From Pseudomonadota bacterium (GTDB lineage: Bacteria; Desulfobacterota; DSM-4660; Desulfatiglandales; B25-G16), in contig JADFWK010000143.1 of assembly GCA_015223015.1 (NCBI GenBank), positions 1 through 8,901 of the forward strand: a stretch of DNA of 8,901 nucleotides, read 5' to 3'. The translations under genes and the position numbers were made by a program. The notes beneath the pieces are model-generated. The model was given only the letters and a program-made list of their open reading frames with translations. It did no database searches and was not told the DNA's origin. Of the stretch, positions 5,671 to 8,901 are shown piece by piece. Every line of letters begins with the position of its first letter. Position 1 is the stretch's first letter.

Positions 5671-8469
5671 TCACTCTACTGCGTTGATAACCTTCATACA
5701 CCGTTTGCACAGGGAAGGGTGCTCTTTATCGTGTCCTACCGTAGGATCATGAATCCAGCACCGCTCGCATTTGGTGAAAGATGAGGGCACAACCTTGATT
5801 ACCATGCCAGGATATTCCTCGCTCTCGTAGCCTTCCTCAAGTGTTGCCCCATCGACAAATTCAAGGTTTGATACAATGCAGATAGACGTTAATTCATCCC
5901 GGTAGTCCTGTAGTCCCTTGAGAAGATCTGGGGGCAGGGCTAAGCTTACTGATGCATCCAGGGAGTGGCCTATAACCTTGTCCTTTCGAGCCAACTCCAG
6001 TGCCTTGGTGATCTCTTTTCTGACCTTCAACAGTAGGTCCCATCGCTCAATCAATGCCCCATCTTTGTAATCCTCTCTACCAGGCACAAATTGAGCCACA
6101 TGAACGCTGACGGGTTTATCTTGATTGGTGGGCGTATATCCCCACACCTCATCGGCGGTAAAGGGAATAATAGGAGCCACAAGCCTAACGAGACCCTCTA
6201 AGATCTCATTCATGACGGTCTGCGCGGACCGTCTCTCTCGTGAATTAACGGCAGTGGTATAGAGCCTGTCTTTCAATACATCCAGGTAGAAAGACGACAG
6301 GGTGAGCACACAGAAATTATAGATAGCCTGGTATATGGTATGATACTCAAAAGCCTGGTAGGATCTTAGTACTGTTTCCGTTAGTTCCTGAAACTTGTCA
6401 AGGGCCCATCTGTCAAGTTCCAGTAGCTCTTGATACGGTATACTATCCTTCGAGGGATCAAAATCGCTGAGATTCCCCAGCAAGTACCTGAAGGTATTCC
6501 TCAGCCTCCGGTACGTCTCTGTCAGCCTGTCTAAGATCTCTTGGGAGAGCCGTATATCGCCTCTATAGTCCTCAGAGGCCACCCAGAGCCGTAATATCTC
6601 AGCACCATGTTGATTGATGACCTCTTCTGGAGAAATGACGTTACCTCTGGATTTAGACATCTTCCTTCCGTTTCCATCAACCACAAACCCATGCGTCAAC
6701 ACAGACCTAAAGGGGGCCTTATCCCGTGTACCCACTGAACATAACAGAGAGCTGTGGAACCAGCCCCTGTGCTGATCACTTCCCTCCAAATACATATCGG
6801 CAGGATAGGTCAGGTAATCGCTCCTTCGCTCAAGAACAGTAAAGCTCACACCAGAGTCAAACCAGACATCCAGGATATCTGTCTCTTTCCTGAATGTGTC
6901 CCCGTGACAGTGAGGGCAGGTAGTGCCTTCTGGCAAAAGCTCGCGAGCAGAAAGGTCAAACCAGACATCGGTGCCATGTTTCTCTACAAGCCCCGCTACA
7001 TGATCCACTATCTCCTGGGTGATTACATAGTTACCACACGTGAGGCAGTAAAAAACAGTTATTGGCACACCCCATGAGCGCTGCCTGGAGATACACCAAT
7101 CGGGCCGATGCTCAACGAGGCCATAGATCCTTTCCTCCCCCCAACTGGGGACCCACTTTACGCCCCTAATGGCCTTAAGAGATTTCTCTCGCAACCCAAC
7201 CTTGTCCATAGAGATAAACCACTGCTCTGTAGCCCGAAATATTACGGGATTTTTGCATCTCCAGCAGTGAGGGTAGGAATGGGTGAGTGGTTCCTCTTTA
7301 AGCAATGCTCCCAACTCGGCCAGCTTCTCAACAACCGGTCTGTTGGCCTCAAAGACCTCCTGACCGGCAAAGAATTCCACATCTTCTGTAAATCTCCCCT
7401 TATCATCGAGGGGCGAATATATTTCAAGGTTGTATTGCAACCCGCTTTCGTAGTCCTCTTGCCCGTGGCCTGGTGCGGTGTGAACGCACCCCGTACCCAC
7501 ATCCAGCGTAACGTAATTGGCAAGGATAATCAGAGACTCCCTGTCGTAGATGGGATGCCTGGCCTTGAGCCCCTCTAACTCACGGGCATTCAGTCTATCG
7601 AGAACAGTATACTCCTCAATGCCTACTGCCTTCATGAAATCCTCTAAGAGGCCTTCAGCGAGTATCAAGACCCCGTATGTTGGTGTATCAGCAGCCACAT
7701 ATACCAGATCAGGGTGCAGGGCCACGGCTAAATTTGACGGAATAGTCCAAGGAGTGGTGGTCCATATGGCCATATATATATCTTTGCCAGCAAGGGATGG
7801 ATGATTAGCCGTTAGATCAGATATCATTGGAAATCTTACATAGATAGAGGGGGAGGTATCATCTTCGTATTCGACCTCCGCCTCTGCAAGGGCGGTGCTA
7901 CAGGAGTTGCACCAGTAAACGGGCTTCTTGCTTTTAATGAGGCTGCCATTCAGAGCAAACTTACCAAACTCCCGGACAATGGTGGCCTCATACGGGTAGT
8001 TCATGGTCAAATAGGGGTTATCCCACTCGCCGAAAACCCCAAGCCTCTTAAATTCATCCCTTTGGATCTTTATGAAACGCTCAGCAAACTGGCGGCACCT
8101 CTTTCTGACCTCTGACTGGGTCATCTGTAGTTTCTTGTCCCCAAGTTCCTGGTCTACCTGCCATTCTATGGGGAGTCCGTGACAGTCCCATCCAGGCACA
8201 TATGGAACATCGTACCCATCCATCTGTTTTGATTTAATAACGATATCCTTGAGAACCTTATTAAATGCAGTCCCCATGTGAATATGGCCATTGGCGTAAG
8301 GAGGTCCATCGTGAAGGATATAGGTAGGTTTTCCTTGAGAGCTATTCCGAATCACTGAATAGATATCCTCTTGTTCCCACCTTTTTGATATTTCAGGCTC
8401 CCTCTGAACCAGATTTGCTTTCATGGGAAAATCGGTCTTGGGAAGATTGAGTGTCTTTTTGTAGTCCAT
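5671..8469 (-). CDS. ileS: Isoleucine--tRNA ligase
   Basis: A 932-residue class Ia aminoacyl-tRNA synthetase that charges tRNA-Ile in the cytoplasm. The Rossmann catalytic core carries the HIGH-type motif in DGPPYANGHIHMG (54-66) and the KMSKS loop in GRKMSKSRGN (601-610). The CP1 editing domain that removes mischarged valine shows WTTTPWTIPSN (236-246) and GTGCVHTAPGHGQEDY (325-340). Further family blocks are YVPGWDCHGLPIEW (90-103), SRQRSWGVPI (461-470) and DVWFDSG (534-540). The C-terminus ends in a zinc finger with Cys901, Cys904, Cys921 and Cys924, as in the E. coli-type bacterial enzyme. The length is normal and the gene is unbroken. The ATG start has GAGAGAG 7 bases upstream. No T-box leader is evident; a candidate promoter lies about 70-100 bases upstream. 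lspA follows 12 bases after the stop. Confidence 0.97.
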   Translation of the reverse strand: MDYKKTLNLPKTDFPMKANLVQREPEISKRWEQEDIYSVIRNSSQGKPTYILHDGPPYANGHIHMGTAFNKVLKDIVIKSKQMDGYDVPYVPGWDCHGLPIEWQVDQELGDKKLQMTQSEVRKRCRQFAERFIKIQRDEFKRLGVFGEWDNPYLTMNYPYEATIVREFGKFALNGSLIKSKKPVYWCNSCSTALAEAEVEYEDDTSPSIYVRFPMISDLTANHPSLAGKDIYMAIWTTTPWTIPSNLAVALHPDLVYVAADTPTYGVLILAEGLLEDFMKAVGIEEYTVLDRLNARELEGLKARHPIYDRESLIILANYVTLDVGTGCVHTAPGHGQEDYESGLQYNLEIYSPLDDKGRFTEDVEFFAGQEVFEANRPVVEKLAELGALLKEEPLTHSYPHCWRCKNPVIFRATEQWFISMDKVGLREKSLKAIRGVKWVPSWGEERIYGLVEHRPDWCISRQRSWGVPITVFYCLTCGNYVITQEIVDHVAGLVEKHGTDVWFDLSARELLPEGTTCPHCHGDTFRKETDILDVWFDSGVSFTVLERRSDYLTYPADMYLEGSDQHRGWFHSSLLCSVGTRDKAPFRSVLTHGFVVDGNGRKMSKSRGNVISPEEVINQHGAEILRLWVASEDYRGDIRLSQEILDRLTETYRRLRNTFRYLLGNLSDFDPSKDSIPYQELLELDRWALDKFQELTETVLRSYQAFEYHTIYQAIYNFCVLTLSSFYLDVLKDRLYTTAVNSRERRSAQTVMNEILEGLVRLVAPIIPFTADEVWGYTPTNQDKPVSVHVAQFVPGREDYKDGALIERWDLLLKVRKEITKALELARKDKVIGHSLDASVSLALPPDLLKGLQDYRDELTSICIVSNLEFVDGATLEEGYESEEYPGMVIKVVPSSFTKCERCWIHDPTVGHDKEHPSLCKRCMKVINAVE

Positions 8470-8540
8470 AGTAAATCTCTCTCATCAATAAGGCATCATA
8501 TAGATAACACCAAATTCCTTTGAATTATCAACAATTACGA

Positions 8541-8569
8541 AATCTTGAATAGCAAATATGGTTTGTCAA
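8541..8569 (-). promoter_or_regulatory. Candidate sigma-70 promoter for ileS-lspA
   Basis: On the minus strand a perfect -35 TTGACA (8569-8564) is followed after 17 bases by AAGATT (8546-8541), a weak -10 matching TATAAT at 3 of 6 positions. Transcription would begin near 8535 and give a leader of about 65 bases before the ileS ATG. That is too short for a T-box riboswitch. Confidence 0.4.
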
Positions 8570-8595
8570 GTCAACGTCAATATTTTATTGACTTG
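8567..8595. promoter_or_regulatory. Nested inverted repeats over the ileS -35 region
   Basis: GTCAATA / TATTGAC (8576-8582 and 8586-8592) is a perfect 7-bp palindrome with a 3-base centre. Overlapping it, CAAGTCAA (8567-8574) pairs with TTGACTTG (8588-8595). The TTGAC core occurs three times on the minus strand between 8567 and 8580. The repeat touches the candidate -35 hexamer, so it could be an operator, though AT-rich palindromes also occur by chance. Confidence 0.35.
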
Positions 8596-8901
8596 CCGCC
8601 CAAAAAGCGTATTCTTGTCTCCCAAACTTCGCGCTATCTTTTGATCTATTCTCTTATGGTAGGGTAATAGCTCGGCGGATTGATAACACCCCTGTTGCGA
8701 TCACTCTCGGATATGAATCAGGGCCACCAAGGCAGTTATCTGGGTGATAAAGAGATCTCTTTGGCTATCAAGGAGCAGATTCGAAAAACGCTGATCCGGC
8801 AACAAGTAACGATTTGGAAACGTTCAAAAGTTGAGGTCCAGTTGTTTTTTCAGCCACATGATGAGAATCAATTTATCTAACTGGTAATGCCAATTTCCTC
8901 A
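8596..8901. other. Right-end stretch without a confident gene; possible relic coding DNA
   Basis: No complete gene is recognisable. On the plus strand a frame from a TTG at 8680 (or an ATG at 8713) runs to a stop at 8878-8880 and includes GDKEISLAIKEQIRKTLIRQ and VTIWKRSKVEVQLFF. A second plus frame is open from 8592 to a TGA at 8745-8747 and includes SYGRVIARRIDNTPVAITLG. Neither has a good ribosome-binding site. The two could be halves of one frameshifted gene, but I recognise no family. Confidence 0.3.

Noticed and set aside
8470..8540. T-box riboswitch upstream of ileS
   Set aside because: The space between the candidate promoter and the start codon is only about 65 bases and contains no AGGGTGGNACCGCG-like T-box sequence or terminator/antiterminator pair.

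Overview
The window looks like chromosomal DNA from a Gram-negative bacterium, possibly a Thermodesulfobacteriota/Nitrospirota-type lineage. This rests on the ileS-lspA pair, the style of the CCA-type nucleotidyltransferase, a tandem HD/HD-GYP protein, DUF72 and radical SAM proteins, and a 'CHSCESRNP'-type palindromic repeat common in such genomes. The assignment is an inference by eye, not a database result. No phage, plasmid, CRISPR, tRNA or rRNA signal was seen.

Layout. Positions 1-3703 are read leftward (minus strand). In reading order they hold a class I SAM-dependent methyltransferase, a CCA/poly(A) nucleotidyltransferase with an HD domain, and a tandem HD/HD-GYP regulatory protein. These are followed by the C-terminal stump of an amidase gene and the first 17 codons of a further gene that runs off the left edge. 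Positions 3704-4101 are a divergent intergenic region carrying a 141-bp MITE-like element with perfect 14-bp terminal inverted repeats and a probable 8-bp target duplication. Positions 4102-5144 are read rightward: an intact DUF72 (YecE-like) gene, then a radical SAM gene of which only the C-terminal part remains. Positions 5164-8469 are read leftward again: isoleucyl-tRNA synthetase (ileS) followed 12 bases later by signal peptidase II (lspA), a classic pair. Positions 8470-8901 hold a probable ileS promoter, a palindrome overlapping it, and possible relic coding sequence.

How the genes fit together. ileS (translation), lspA (lipoprotein maturation) and the CCA enzyme (tRNA 3'-end maturation) are housekeeping genes. 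The HD-GYP protein suggests cyclic-di-nucleotide signalling and is visibly more AT-rich than its neighbours. I see no convincing new multi-gene system. The most notable signals are the MITE-like element and two genes lacking their 5' ends (amidase and radical SAM), one abutting an AT-rich HD-GYP gene and the other a DUF72 gene. Together they suggest that the stretch from 1 to 5144 has been rearranged.
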